Assembly: GCF_001729485.1 (NCBI RefSeq)
Contig: NZ_CP017157.1
Span: forward strand, 5,394,001-5,458,000
DNA length: 64,000 nt
Reading direction: 5' to 3'
From: Streptomyces lydicus
Lineage (GTDB): Bacteria > Actinomycetota > Actinomycetes > Streptomycetales > Streptomycetaceae
Shown: positions 1 to 8,058 of the stretch, one piece after another
Layout of the letters: every line of letters begins with the position of its first letter
Position numbering within the stretch: the stretch's first letter is position 1
The notes under the pieces: model-generated
Database searches by the model: none
Seen by the model: only the letters and a program-made list of their open reading frames with translations
What the model was told of the DNA's origin: nothing
Made by a program: the position numbers and the translations under genes

Positions 1-879
1 GTCGCGGTTGGTCTCGTTGAGGATCTCGTGGCGGGCGTCCGGATAAGCCCGCCAGGTCAGCTCCCGGATTCCCAGGTAGCGGAAGTCCTCCAGGAGTTCA
101 TGGATCAGGGTCAGTCCCTGGTGGCAGGGGTCCAGCTCGCCCACCGCGACGTGGACCGGCAGCCCGCGCGGGATGCGGGCGAGGTTCTCCGGGTCGTTGA
201 TCTTGCGGATGGCGCGTACCCAGTCCAGGGCGAGGCCCGCGCTGAACGGGAAGCCGCAGTCCTCGTCGGCGACGTAGGCGTCCACCTCGGCCGGGTCGCG
301 GGACAGCCACTCGTAGCCGGTGCGGTGCGGGAAGGCGTCGTTGAAGGAGCTGAAGGTGCGCGGGATGAAGGAGGACGGTGCGGTGCGGCCGTGCTCGGCG
401 CTCTCCCGCTCCAGGTCGGCGACGGCGGACTCGATGTCCAGGCCGGGCAGGGTGCGGAAGGTGCCGCTGAGGATCAGTCCGGCCAGGTCGGCGCCGTACT
501 CCTGGGCGTAGTCGCGGGCCAGCATCGAGCCCATGCTGTGGCCGAGCAGGACCAGCGGGACGCCCGGGTGGGCGGCGGCCACGTGGTTGCCGATGCCCTT
601 CAGGTCGCTGACGATCGCCCGCCAGGCGTCCTCGCCGACCACCCCGCGGCCACCGGTGGAGGGGGCGGTGGCACCGTGCCCCCGGTGGTCGGAGGCGATC
701 ACTCCGTAGCCGTGACCGGCGAGGAAGCGGGCGAAGCGGTCATAGCGCCTGCCGTGCTCGGCTGCGCCGTGGGCGATCTGGACGAGGGCGCGCGGAAGGC
801 CGGACTCGGGGAGCCAGGTGTAGGTGGCGATCCGTGCGCCGTCCGGAGCCTGGTGGAAGTCCTGCTGCAGGGCCTGCAT
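1..879 (-). CDS. alpha/beta hydrolase, monoacylglycerol lipase-like (3' end outside window)
   Basis: Serine hydrolase of the Hydrolase_4/monoacylglycerol lipase type, probably cytoplasmic since no signal peptide is seen. Visible are an oxyanion HG motif (IAHGAAEHG, about residue 37), the nucleophile elbow GHSMGS with Ser115, an acid candidate in VGELDPC and the catalytic His in ARHEILNE (about His284). The frame runs off the left edge after 293 codons, so only the last few dozen residues are missing. The ATG at 879 is preceded by AGGAGA at good spacing. It is divergent from the TolB/amidohydrolase gene. The lipid or ester substrate cannot be told from sequence. Confidence 0.85.
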   Translation of the reverse strand, partial: MQALQQDFHQAPDGARIATYTWLPESGLPRALVQIAHGAAEHGRRYDRFARFLAGHGYGVIASDHRGHGATAPSTGGRGVVGEDAWRAIVSDLKGIGNHVAAAHPGVPLVLLGHSMGSMLARDYAQEYGADLAGLILSGTFRTLPGLDIESAVADLERESAEHGRTAPSSFIPRTFSSFNDAFPHRTGYEWLSRDPAEVDAYVADEDCGFPFSAGLALDWVRAIRKINDPENLARIPRGLPVHVAVGELDPCHQGLTLIHELLEDFRYLGIRELTWRAYPDARHEILNETNRD

Positions 880-950
880 GGCGTCGTCTCCTGACTGCCG
901 GGGTGGTGGCTGACGCGGGGTCGGCGCCCACTCTTCCGCTCCGGACGGCG

Positions 951-1008
951 GCGCGCCACGGGGCGCGCGTGACGGGGTTGACCCGCCGCCCGCGCGGCGT
1001 GACACGAT
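951..1008 (+). promoter_or_regulatory. probable promoter of the TolB/amidohydrolase gene
   Basis: TTGACC at 978-983 resembles a -35 box; 19 nt later CACGAT (1003-1008) can act as -10. Just upstream, GCGCGCC (951-957) and GGCGCGC (962-968) form a 7-bp dyad that could bind a regulator. Inferred from sequence only. Confidence 0.35.
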
Positions 1009-1061
1009 CAGCCGGTTCCTTTCAGCTGCCCGTGCCGCAACTCCCTTCCACAGGAGGATCG

Positions 1062-4000
1062 TTGGACACCATGGACCGTTGTGAGAACCCGTCCGAAGAG
1101 CCCGGCTCCACGGACCCGGCCGGCGCGCCGCACCGTACGCCGCTGTCCCGCCGCCGCTTCCTTCAGGGCACCGCCTCGGCCGCCGCCGCGGCGGGGCTGG
1201 CCGGCGTCACCGCCGCCCCCTCCGCGGCCCAGGAGGCCGGCGGCGCCGTCAGCCGGCTCTCCTTCACCGCCGCCACCAACGGCGCGGCCTCTCTCGCACC
1301 GGCCGGCGACCGGCTCGTCGTCGAGGTCCAGAACGTCCTGTGGTCGCTGCCACGGGCCGGCGGCGACGCGGTGGCACTGACCCCGCCCGATCTGGAACCC
1401 ACCCGTCCGGTGCACTCCCCCGACGGCCGCCACCTCGCGCTGTGCGCCTACCGGGGCGGCAACTTCCACCTGTGGACGCTCGCCCCCGACGGCTCCGGGC
1501 TGCGGCAGCTGACCGACGGGCCCTGGGACGACCGCGGACCCGCCTGGTCGCCCGACGGGACCCGGCTCGCCTTCGCCTCCGAACGGGGCGGCGACGCGGT
1601 GACCGGCAGCCCCTACCGGATCTGGGTGCTGGAGGTCGGAACGGGCCGGCTGACCCGGGTGACCGGACTGCCCGGCCAGGACGGCCCCCAACAGGACGGC
1701 TCCTGGGAGGACTTCGACCCCTGCTGGTCACCGGACGGGGCACGGATCCTCTTCGTACGGGGACGGGTGTCGGGCAGCGTCCTGCTCTCCCGCACGGTGG
1801 CCTCGGTGCCGGCCGACGGCGGCGGCGCGGCGCGCGTCGAGCACACCGAGACGGCGACCGCCCAGGTGATGGTGCCGACCCTGTCCCCCTCCGGGCGGCT
1901 GGCCTATCTGCGGACCACCGACTACCCGGGCCCCACCTGCACGCTCGTGGTGGACGGCGAGCCGGTCGCGGTCGACGGCGACGTGGAGCCGGTACCGCCG
2001 CGCTGGATCTCGCGGGACGCCCTACTGCTGACGGTCGGCGGGCAGTTCCGCATCATCCGCCCCGACGCGCCGCAGCCGGCCGAGACCATCCCGTTCACCG
2101 CGCGGCTGCCGCTGGACCGCCCCCGGTACCGCGTCAAGGACTACGGATTCGAGCGGACGGCCGAGGGCCCGGTGCGCGGGGTGCATCTGCCGGCGCTCTC
2201 CCCCGACGGCCGTCAGGTCGCCTTCGCCGCCCTCAACGCCCTGTGGCTGGCGCCCACTTCGGGCCGCGGCGCGCCCCACCGGATCGTCCGGACCGCCCCC
2301 ACCCGGTACGTCCTCGCGCCGAGCTGGTCGCGCGACGGGCGGTCGCTGCTGTACGCGGACGACCGGGACGGGCTGTTCGCGGTGCGCCGCCGGGACATCG
2401 CCTCCGGCGAGGAGACGGTGCTGGCCACCGGGGGCCGGGTGCAGCCCGCGCTGTCCCCGGACGGCGGGCGGCTGGCCGCGCTCGACATGTCGGGGAACCT
2501 CGTGGTGCGGACGCTTGCCGACGGTGCGGAGCGGGTGCTGGCCGCGCCGCTCGGGGCCGGCGGACTGCCCGGCCGCCCGAGCTGGTCGCCGGACGGCCGC
2601 TTCCTGGCGTACTGCGACCGCAACCGCCTCAACCGCCGCTTCCGCGAGGGCTACAACGTCATCCGCGTCCTGGACGCCGCGACCGGCGAGGGACGGCTGC
2701 ACCCGGTCGCCGAGCACGTCTCGATCGCCGACCGCTACGACTCGGGGCCGGTGTGGTCGCCGGACGGGCGCTGGATGGCGGTGATCGCGGAGTCCGCGCT
2801 GTGGGTGCTGCCGGTGCGGCCGGACGGCACCCCCGACGGCCCGGCGCGGCAGCTGACCGAGGAGTGCGCCGACCACCCGTCGTGGTCCGGTGACTCGACG
2901 ACGCTCCTGTATCTGTCGGCGGGCAAGCTGCGGCTCATCGGGGTGTCCGGCGGCCCGGCGCGGACCGTACCGCTGTCCCTCGACCACCGTCCGTCCCGGG
3001 CCCGGGACACCGTCGTCCACGCCGGCAAGTTCTGGGACGGCACCGGCGACACGGTGCGTGAGGACGTCGACGTGCTGGTGCGGGACGGGCGGATCACCGC
3101 CGTCCGGCCGCATCGCGCGACGCGGACCGGCGCGGCCCGCCGGGTGGACGCCTCCGCGCGGACCGTGCTGCCCGGTCTGTGGGACGCGCACACCCACCCC
3201 TGGCAGACCACCTACGGCGGCCGGCAGACCGCTCTGCAACTGGCGTACGGGATCACCACCGCGGTCTCCTGCGGCGGCTTCTCCTACGAGCAGGCCCGCC
3301 TGCGCGAGGCCGTGGCGGCCGGGGTGCTGGCCGGGCCGCGGCTGCTGACCTGCGGGGAGCTGCTGGACGGCGGGCGGGTCGCGTACAGCATGGGGCGGGC
3401 GCACCGCACCCGCGCGGGCCTGCGCCGGTCCCTGGAGCGCGGCGCCGCCCTGGACTGGGACTTCGTCAAGACATACGTACGGGCCCCGGGCTGGGTGATG
3501 ACGGAGGCGGCGCGCTTTGCCCACGAGCGGCTCGGGGTGCGCGCGGGCAGCCATCTGCTCACGCCCGGGGCACAGCTCGGCCAGGACCTGACGACGCATC
3601 TCCAGCCCACCCAGCGGCTGGAGTTCGGGCACGCGGTCAGCAGCTCGGGCCACGCCTACCAGGACGTGGCGGAGGTCTACACCGCCGGCGGTTTCCACCT
3701 CCTCGCGACCCCGTTCTCCGCCGCCGCGCTGCTCGGGGAGGACCCGGCCCTGGCCGACGACGTACGGGTGGCGCGGCTGATGCCGCCCTGGGACACCGCG
3801 GTCGTCCGCGAGAACGCCGGGCACCGGCCCACCCCGGCGCAGCTGGCCGACATCCGGACCGAAGTGGGCGTCTACCGCGCGGTGTTGGACGGCGGCGGGC
3901 TGGTGGCGCTGGGCACCGACCAGCCGCTGGTGCCGGTGGGCCTGGGCCTGCACCTGTGCCTGCGGGCGCTGCACCGGGGCGGCCTGAGCGTGAGCCGGAC

Positions 4001-4295
4001 GCTGCGCACCGCGACCGCGCTGCCCGCCCGGGTGTTCGGCGCCGAGCGGGACCTGGGGACGCTGGAGGTCGGCAAGCTCGCCGACATGACGCTGGTGGAC
4101 GGCGATCCGTTCAGCGACTTCGACACGCTGGTGCGGACCCCGGCGGTGCTGCGTGGCGGGCGCCTCTTCGAGCAGCGGGAGCTGGTCGACGCGTTCCCGG
4201 CGCCCGCCGCCCGCGCGCTGCGGGCGCCGGCAACGGACTGGCTGGAGGTGGGCCGGCAGCAGCGCCGCGAGTCCTGCTGCGGTCCGGCGCACTGA
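1062..4295 (+). CDS. Tat-exported TolB/PD40 beta-propeller fused to amidohydrolase
   Basis: About 1077 residues, predicted extracytoplasmic. The N terminus carries a twin-arginine signal (SRRRFLQ, then an Ala-rich stretch). Residues of about 60-640 hold repeated PD40/TolB blades marked by SPDGR, WSPDG and WSRDG. The last 400 residues are an amidohydrolase barrel: DAHTHP supplies the HxH metal ligands, later GSH and EFGH give further His ligands and GTDQP the barrel-end Asp. The family covers prolidase- and imidazolonepropionase-like hydrolases. TTG at 1062 lies 4 nt after AGGAGG; the ATG at 1071 is an alternative. The gene stands alone and ends in strong hairpins. Substrate unknown. Confidence 0.85.
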   Translation: MDTMDRCENPSEEPGSTDPAGAPHRTPLSRRRFLQGTASAAAAAGLAGVTAAPSAAQEAGGAVSRLSFTAATNGAASLAPAGDRLVVEVQNVLWSLPRAGGDAVALTPPDLEPTRPVHSPDGRHLALCAYRGGNFHLWTLAPDGSGLRQLTDGPWDDRGPAWSPDGTRLAFASERGGDAVTGSPYRIWVLEVGTGRLTRVTGLPGQDGPQQDGSWEDFDPCWSPDGARILFVRGRVSGSVLLSRTVASVPADGGGAARVEHTETATAQVMVPTLSPSGRLAYLRTTDYPGPTCTLVVDGEPVAVDGDVEPVPPRWISRDALLLTVGGQFRIIRPDAPQPAETIPFTARLPLDRPRYRVKDYGFERTAEGPVRGVHLPALSPDGRQVAFAALNALWLAPTSGRGAPHRIVRTAPTRYVLAPSWSRDGRSLLYADDRDGLFAVRRRDIASGEETVLATGGRVQPALSPDGGRLAALDMSGNLVVRTLADGAERVLAAPLGAGGLPGRPSWSPDGRFLAYCDRNRLNRRFREGYNVIRVLDAATGEGRLHPVAEHVSIADRYDSGPVWSPDGRWMAVIAESALWVLPVRPDGTPDGPARQLTEECADHPSWSGDSTTLLYLSAGKLRLIGVSGGPARTVPLSLDHRPSRARDTVVHAGKFWDGTGDTVREDVDVLVRDGRITAVRPHRATRTGAARRVDASARTVLPGLWDAHTHPWQTTYGGRQTALQLAYGITTAVSCGGFSYEQARLREAVAAGVLAGPRLLTCGELLDGGRVAYSMGRAHRTRAGLRRSLERGAALDWDFVKTYVRAPGWVMTEAARFAHERLGVRAGSHLLTPGAQLGQDLTTHLQPTQRLEFGHAVSSSGHAYQDVAEVYTAGGFHLLATPFSAAALLGEDPALADDVRVARLMPPWDTAVVRENAGHRPTPAQLADIRTEVGVYRAVLDGGGLVALGTDQPLVPVGLGLHLCLRALHRGGLSVSRTLRTATALPARVFGAERDLGTLEVGKLADMTLVDGDPFSDFDTLVRTPAVLRGGRLFEQRELVDAFPAPAARALRAPATDWLEVGRQQRRESCCGPAH

Positions 4296-4308
4296 CCCTC
4301 CCACCCGG

Positions 4309-4370
4309 CCCGTCGCGGGACGGGGAGGCGTGGGGTGGCGCGGTTTCCGGGGGCCCGGAAGCCGCGCCAC
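4309..4370 (+). terminator. terminator hairpins after the amidohydrolase gene
   Basis: A 6-bp hairpin (4309-4324, CCCGTC/GACGGG) is followed by a 16-bp stem (4335-4350 pairing with 4355-4370, one G-U pair, 4-nt loop). There is no U tract, as is usual in streptomycetes. Confidence 0.7.
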
Positions 4371-4438
4371 GGGCGTTCCGGAACGGGGGGTGGTGCGGGG
4401 TTGTTCCGCACTCCAACTCCGCGTACGAAGCACGCCAG

Positions 4439-4468
4439 TTGACGTTTTGCGCGCCCCGCAGCAGGTAT
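4439..4468 (+). promoter_or_regulatory. possible promoter of the acyl-CoA dehydrogenase-like gene
   Basis: TTGACG (4439-4444) and AGGTAT (4463-4468) are 18 nt apart in the 299-nt gap ahead of the gene. The -10 is weak. Confidence 0.3.
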
Positions 4469-4594
4469 GCCAACGGGTGTTGCGCGCGGTAGGCAACGGA
4501 TCACGTTCCGGCACGACCACTGCAGACGGCGCCTCCCGAGCCGTCCCGAGGCGGGGCGCGATCAGCGCGGGGAGAGCGCGAAGGAGGGCTCGTC

Positions 4595-5923
4595 TTGCAC
4601 CGCTACTTCACCGACCAGCGGCATGAAGCACTCCGGCAGCGGGTGCGGGACTTCGCCGAGAGCGAGGTCCGGCCCCGGATCGCCGAGATGGAGGCGAGCC
4701 GTACCGTTTGCCATGACCTTTCGCGCCGGATCGCCCGCCAGGGGTGGATCGGGGCGACCGTGCACCGCGCGTACGGCGGGATGGGAGCGGGCCACGTCGC
4801 CAAGACCCTCGTCATCGAGGAACTCTCCCGGGTCAGTGCCGCGATGGGCGCGATGGTGCAGGCGTCCCAGCTGGGCGTGGCGAAGATCGTCCACTTCGGC
4901 AGCGAGGAGCAGAAGAAGACCTGGCTGCCGGCCGTCGCGTCCGGCGACTGCCTGCCGACGATCGCGGTCACCGAGCCGCAGTCCGGCGGCCATGTGCTGG
5001 GCATGGCCTCCACAGCCGTCCGCGACGGCGACGCCTACGTCCTCAACGGCCGCAAGAGCTACGTCGGCAACAGCCACGTCGGCGATCTGCACGGCGTCGT
5101 CGTCCGCACCGGCGAGGGCTCCACGGGCCTGTCGGCCTTCCTCGTCGAGTCCGGCACCCCCGGCTTCCGGGTCGGGCCGCAGCGGCCCGCCATGGGCCTG
5201 CACGGCTTCAGCTTCGGCGAGCTGTTCTTCGACAACTGCCGGGTCCCCGAGGCGAATCTGCTGGGCCGGGAGGGCGACGGCCTTGCCGTGGCGTACTCCT
5301 CCAGCGTGCTGTACGGACGGCCCAATCTGACCGCCGTGTCCCTGGGCATCCACCAGGCCGTGCTGGACGAGACCTCGGCGTTCTGCGCCGAGCGGCAGCG
5401 CTACGGCAAGCCGCTGGCCGACCTGGCCAACATCAAGCTCAAGCTCGGCCGCATCCAGTCCCGGCTGCTGCTGGCCCGGCTGTCCGCGTACCACGCGGTG
5501 CATCTGCTGGACCAGGGACTGCCGTGCGACGCGGAGCTGATGAACGCCAAGCTGGTCAACGTCGAGTCGGCGCTGGAGTCGGCGCGCGACGCGATGGACA
5601 TCCACGCCGCCTCCGCGCTGTTCACCGACCGGCCGATCGAACGATTCCTGCGCGACGCGCACCACATCTTCGCCCCGGCCGGGACCTCCGACGTCCAGCT
5701 GCTGCGCCTGGGCGAACTGGCCCTGGGCCGGGCGAAGGGCGAGTGGTCGAGCCGGCTCGCGGAACTGCTGCGGCTGGAGCCGTCGGAGTGGCCCGAGGAC
5801 GGCCACGACGGCGCCGCCACGGACGCCCCGGCCGGCTCACCGGTCGAGGAGGAGCGGACCACGGTCCCGGGCCGGCGCACCGCCCCGGCCCGGCAGCGTT
5901 CCTGGTTCGCCCGCCTCAGGTGA
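4595..5923 (+). CDS. acyl-CoA dehydrogenase-like flavoprotein
   Basis: A 442-residue protein with the usual order of an N-terminal helical domain, a middle beta domain (TIAVTEPQSGG is the FAD-contacting region) and a C-terminal helical domain (RQRYGKPLADLANIKLK). The family oxidises acyl thioesters with FAD. The loop that normally carries the catalytic Glu (YEGT) reads FAPAGT, with Ala362 at the base position, and the alternative helix position used by isovaleryl-CoA dehydrogenases is Gly. Ordinary dehydrogenation is therefore doubtful. About 60 C-terminal residues are a low-complexity extension. TTG at 4595 follows AAGGAGG by 7 nt. It is monocistronic; an ACP-bound or secondary-metabolite substrate is possible. 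Confidence 0.82.
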   Translation: MHRYFTDQRHEALRQRVRDFAESEVRPRIAEMEASRTVCHDLSRRIARQGWIGATVHRAYGGMGAGHVAKTLVIEELSRVSAAMGAMVQASQLGVAKIVHFGSEEQKKTWLPAVASGDCLPTIAVTEPQSGGHVLGMASTAVRDGDAYVLNGRKSYVGNSHVGDLHGVVVRTGEGSTGLSAFLVESGTPGFRVGPQRPAMGLHGFSFGELFFDNCRVPEANLLGREGDGLAVAYSSSVLYGRPNLTAVSLGIHQAVLDETSAFCAERQRYGKPLADLANIKLKLGRIQSRLLLARLSAYHAVHLLDQGLPCDAELMNAKLVNVESALESARDAMDIHAASALFTDRPIERFLRDAHHIFAPAGTSDVQLLRLGELALGRAKGEWSSRLAELLRLEPSEWPEDGHDGAATDAPAGSPVEEERTTVPGRRTAPARQRSWFARLR

Positions 5924-5941
5924 GCCGCCGGGGACGCCGAA

Positions 5942-5981
5942 GGGGCCGCGGTCACCGGCGGTGCGCCGGTGCCGCGGCCCC
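5942..5981. terminator. bidirectional terminator between convergent genes
   Basis: GGGGCCGCGG (5942-5951) plus CACCGGC (5953-5959) pair with GCCGGTG and CCGCGGCCCC (5965-5981), giving 17 pairs with one bulged T. It separates the flavoprotein gene from the convergent conservon operon. Confidence 0.75.
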
Positions 5982-6016
5982 CTGGCCGCCCCGCCGGGCC
6001 GGCCGCTGCGGCCGGT

Positions 6017-6622
6017 TCAGCGGGCCTCGCGCTGCTGCTGCTCCATCTGATGGATCTGCTCGACGAGTTCGGCGGCCATCGCCTTGATGGTCGCCAGCCC
6101 CTCGCGCCCCCAGGGCCGCGGTTCGAGGTCCACGACGCAGACGGTGCCGAGCGCCATGCCCGTACGGTCGATCAGCGGCGCGCCGAGGTAGGAGCGGATG
6201 CCGATCTCGTCGACGACGGGGTTGCCGGCGAACCGCGGGTAGTCGCAGACGTCCTCCAGCACCAGGGCCTTGCGGCGGACGATGACGTGCGGGCAGTAGC
6301 CGTGGTCGCGGTCCATCACCCGGCCGGGCCGGGCGCTGGCGGGCGCCGGGCCCAGCTCGACGGCCCGGTCCTCGGCGGGCGTGTAGAGGCCGGCGAAGTA
6401 CTGCCGGTGCTCGTCGATGAAGTTGACCATCGAGTAGGGCGCCCGGGTGGTGTGGGCGAGTTTGCGCGCGAACCGGTCGAACGCGGGCAGCGGGTGGTCC
6501 CCGATACCCAGAGCGCGCAGCCGGGCCACGCGCGCCGGGGCCTCGTCGTCCTGAGGCGTGAGCAACAGATGCCGCGTCGGGTCGTAGGAGACGTACGGGA
6601 CGCGGGAGGCGGGGTGGTTCAC
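6017..6622 (-). CDS. GAF-domain protein at the end of the conservon operon
   Basis: A 201-residue protein with one GAF domain (about 40-180; SMVNFIDEHRQYFAGL, FCRDHGY-like region DRDHGYCPHV, SYLGAPLID and GTVCVVD). GAF domains bind small ligands or mediate protein contacts; no catalytic module is attached, so it is likely a sensor or adaptor for the conservon. The GTG start at 6622 overlaps the stop of the upstream GTPase gene (GTGA), indicating translational coupling. It is the fifth and last gene of the cvn operon, in a position where some conservons carry other accessory genes. Confidence 0.8.
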   Translation of the reverse strand: MNHPASRVPYVSYDPTRHLLLTPQDDEAPARVARLRALGIGDHPLPAFDRFARKLAHTTRAPYSMVNFIDEHRQYFAGLYTPAEDRAVELGPAPASARPGRVMDRDHGYCPHVIVRRKALVLEDVCDYPRFAGNPVVDEIGIRSYLGAPLIDRTGMALGTVCVVDLEPRPWGREGLATIKAMAAELVEQIHQMEQQQREAR

Positions 6623-7233
6623 GGCAGCTCCGGGGTCGCGGCGAGGGCGGGGGTGAGCAGGTGCTGGACCAGCGAGACCAGGACGTGGGTGGCCGAGCCG
6701 CACCGGCGGGCGTCGCAGAGCACGACGGGGGTGTCCGGCGAGAGGTCCATGGCGGTGCGCACCTCGTCCGGGTCGTAGTGGTGGGCGCCGTCGAACTCGT
6801 TGACGGCGACGACGAAGGTGATGCCGCGCCGTTCGAAGAAGTCGACCGCGGCGAAGCACTGGTCCAGGCGCCGGGTGTCGGCGAGGACGACCGCGCCGAG
6901 CGCACCGTTCGACAACTCGTCCCACATGAACCAGAACCGCTGCTGGCCGGGTGTCCCGAAGAGGTACAGGATGTGCTCGGGGCCGAGCGTGATCCGGCCG
7001 AAGTCCATGGCGACGGTCGTGGTGCGCTTCTCCTCGACGCCCGCCAGATCGTCGGTGCCGACGCTGACCTGCGTGAGGAGTTCTTCGGTACTGAGCGGTT
7101 CGATCTCGCTGACCGCGCCGACGAAGGTCGTCTTGCCGACCCCGAAGCCGCCCGCCACCAGGATCTTCAGTGCGGAGGGGAAGAGGTCGGGCGAGCGGGC
7201 CCCCTGGGGGTCACAGTCGTGTGCGAAGTCCAT
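6619..7233 (-). CDS. cvnD: conservon GTP-binding protein CvnD
   Basis: A 204-residue small Ras-like GTPase of the CvnD family. P-loop GGFGVGKTT at about residues 28-36, a switch region with VEEKRTTTVAMDFG, DxxG-type motif FGTPGQQRF and a guanine-specificity motif (VNEFDG, a variant of NKxD). CvnD proteins cycle GTP/GDP in a membrane complex with the CvnA kinase, CvnB and CvnC. It starts inside the 3' end of cvnC (23-nt overlap) and overlaps the GAF gene by 4 nt. Confidence 0.92.
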   Translation of the reverse strand: MDFAHDCDPQGARSPDLFPSALKILVAGGFGVGKTTFVGAVSEIEPLSTEELLTQVSVGTDDLAGVEEKRTTTVAMDFGRITLGPEHILYLFGTPGQQRFWFMWDELSNGALGAVVLADTRRLDQCFAAVDFFERRGITFVVAVNEFDGAHHYDPDEVRTAMDLSPDTPVVLCDARRCGSATHVLVSLVQHLLTPALAATPELP

Positions 7234-7612
7234 TCAGCACCGCCTCCAGCAGGTCTCGGTCGGTACGGGACGCGGGTCCTGCCGAAACGGCCGCGGGGGC
7301 CCGCGCAGTGAGCGCCCCGCAGTCGACGAGGTCGGCGAGGAGCACTTTGGTGACCACGGCGGGCAGCCGTATGTGCGCGGCGATCTCGGCGACCGAGACC
7401 GGGCCGCCGCACAGTCCCAGCACCTGGGCGTGTTCGGGGCCCTGGGCGGCCACGGGGCGGCGGCCGGTGGCCATCACCATGGTCAGCAGGTCGAAGTGCG
7501 CCGTGGGACGGGTCCGGCCGTTGCTGATGGTGTACGGGCGGACCAGCCGGCCCGCCGCGTCGTCGAACCACGGTTCCCCGCCGCGCCGTCCGCGGCGCAC
7601 GGTCACGGTCAA
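7211..7612 (-). CDS. cvnC: conservon DUF742 protein CvnC
   Basis: A 133-residue DUF742 protein. The family signature VRPYTISNGRTRP is near residue 24, followed by a winged-helix-like region (GPVSVAEIAAHIRLP, VTKVLLADLVDCGAL). CvnC links CvnB to CvnD in the conservon complex; the molecular role is poorly known. The frame opens with TTG at 7612, overlapping the cvnB stop as TTGA; a GTG two codons later is an alternative start. No strong ribosome site is seen, so coupling to cvnB is likely. Confidence 0.9.
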   Translation of the reverse strand: MTVTVRRGRRGGEPWFDDAAGRLVRPYTISNGRTRPTAHFDLLTMVMATGRRPVAAQGPEHAQVLGLCGGPVSVAEIAAHIRLPAVVTKVLLADLVDCGALTARAPAAVSAGPASRTDRDLLEAVLNGLRTRL

Positions 7613-8058
7613 CGACCGCCCGCGGACGCCTGTTGGCGCGCGGGGGTGGCCAGGTACGGCCGCACGCTCTTGACCAGCATGGACATCTCGTATCCGAGCA
7701 CCGCCACATCGGCCTCGCGGCCGGCGAGCACGGCCAGGCAGGCTCCCGACCCGGCGCTGGAGACGAACAGGAAGGTGGACTCCAGCTCGACGACGACCTG
7801 GAGGACGTCGTCGCCCTCCCCGAAGCGGGCGCCGGCGCTGCGGGCAAGGGAGTAGAGACCGGAGGACAGCGCCGCCATGTGGTCCGCGCTGTCCGGATCG
7901 AAGCCGTGGGCGGACTTGACGAGGCCGTCCGAGGACAGCAGGAGGGCGCTCCGGGCGTGCGGCACCCGCTGTACGAGGCCGGTCAGCAGCCAGGACAGAT
8001 CGGTGTGTTGACTGCCCTGCAACTGCACCTGCGCCTGCGCACGCACATCACTCACCAT
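7609..8058 (-). CDS. cvnB: conservon roadblock/LC7 protein CvnB
   Basis: A 149-residue roadblock/LC7 protein (LSWLLTGLVQRVPHARSALLLSSDG, ASGLYSLAR-like helix, CLAVLAGREADVAVLGYEM). The family resembles MglB/Ragulator components that modulate small GTPases, matching a role as regulator of CvnD. I chose the ATG at 8058 (MVSDVRAQ) over the longer frame up to 8127 because the length fits the family, GAGGAG lies upstream, and it overlaps the cvnA stop by only 11 nt. Confidence 0.9.
   Translation of the reverse strand: MVSDVRAQAQVQLQGSQHTDLSWLLTGLVQRVPHARSALLLSSDGLVKSAHGFDPDSADHMAALSSGLYSLARSAGARFGEGDDVLQVVVELESTFLFVSSAGSGACLAVLAGREADVAVLGYEMSMLVKSVRPYLATPARQQASAGGR

Noticed and set aside
2022..4520. 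Long open frame on the minus strand (832 codons) opposite the amidohydrolase gene
   Set aside because: It is a high-GC shadow: biased composition, no domain, and it lies under a gene with clear motifs.
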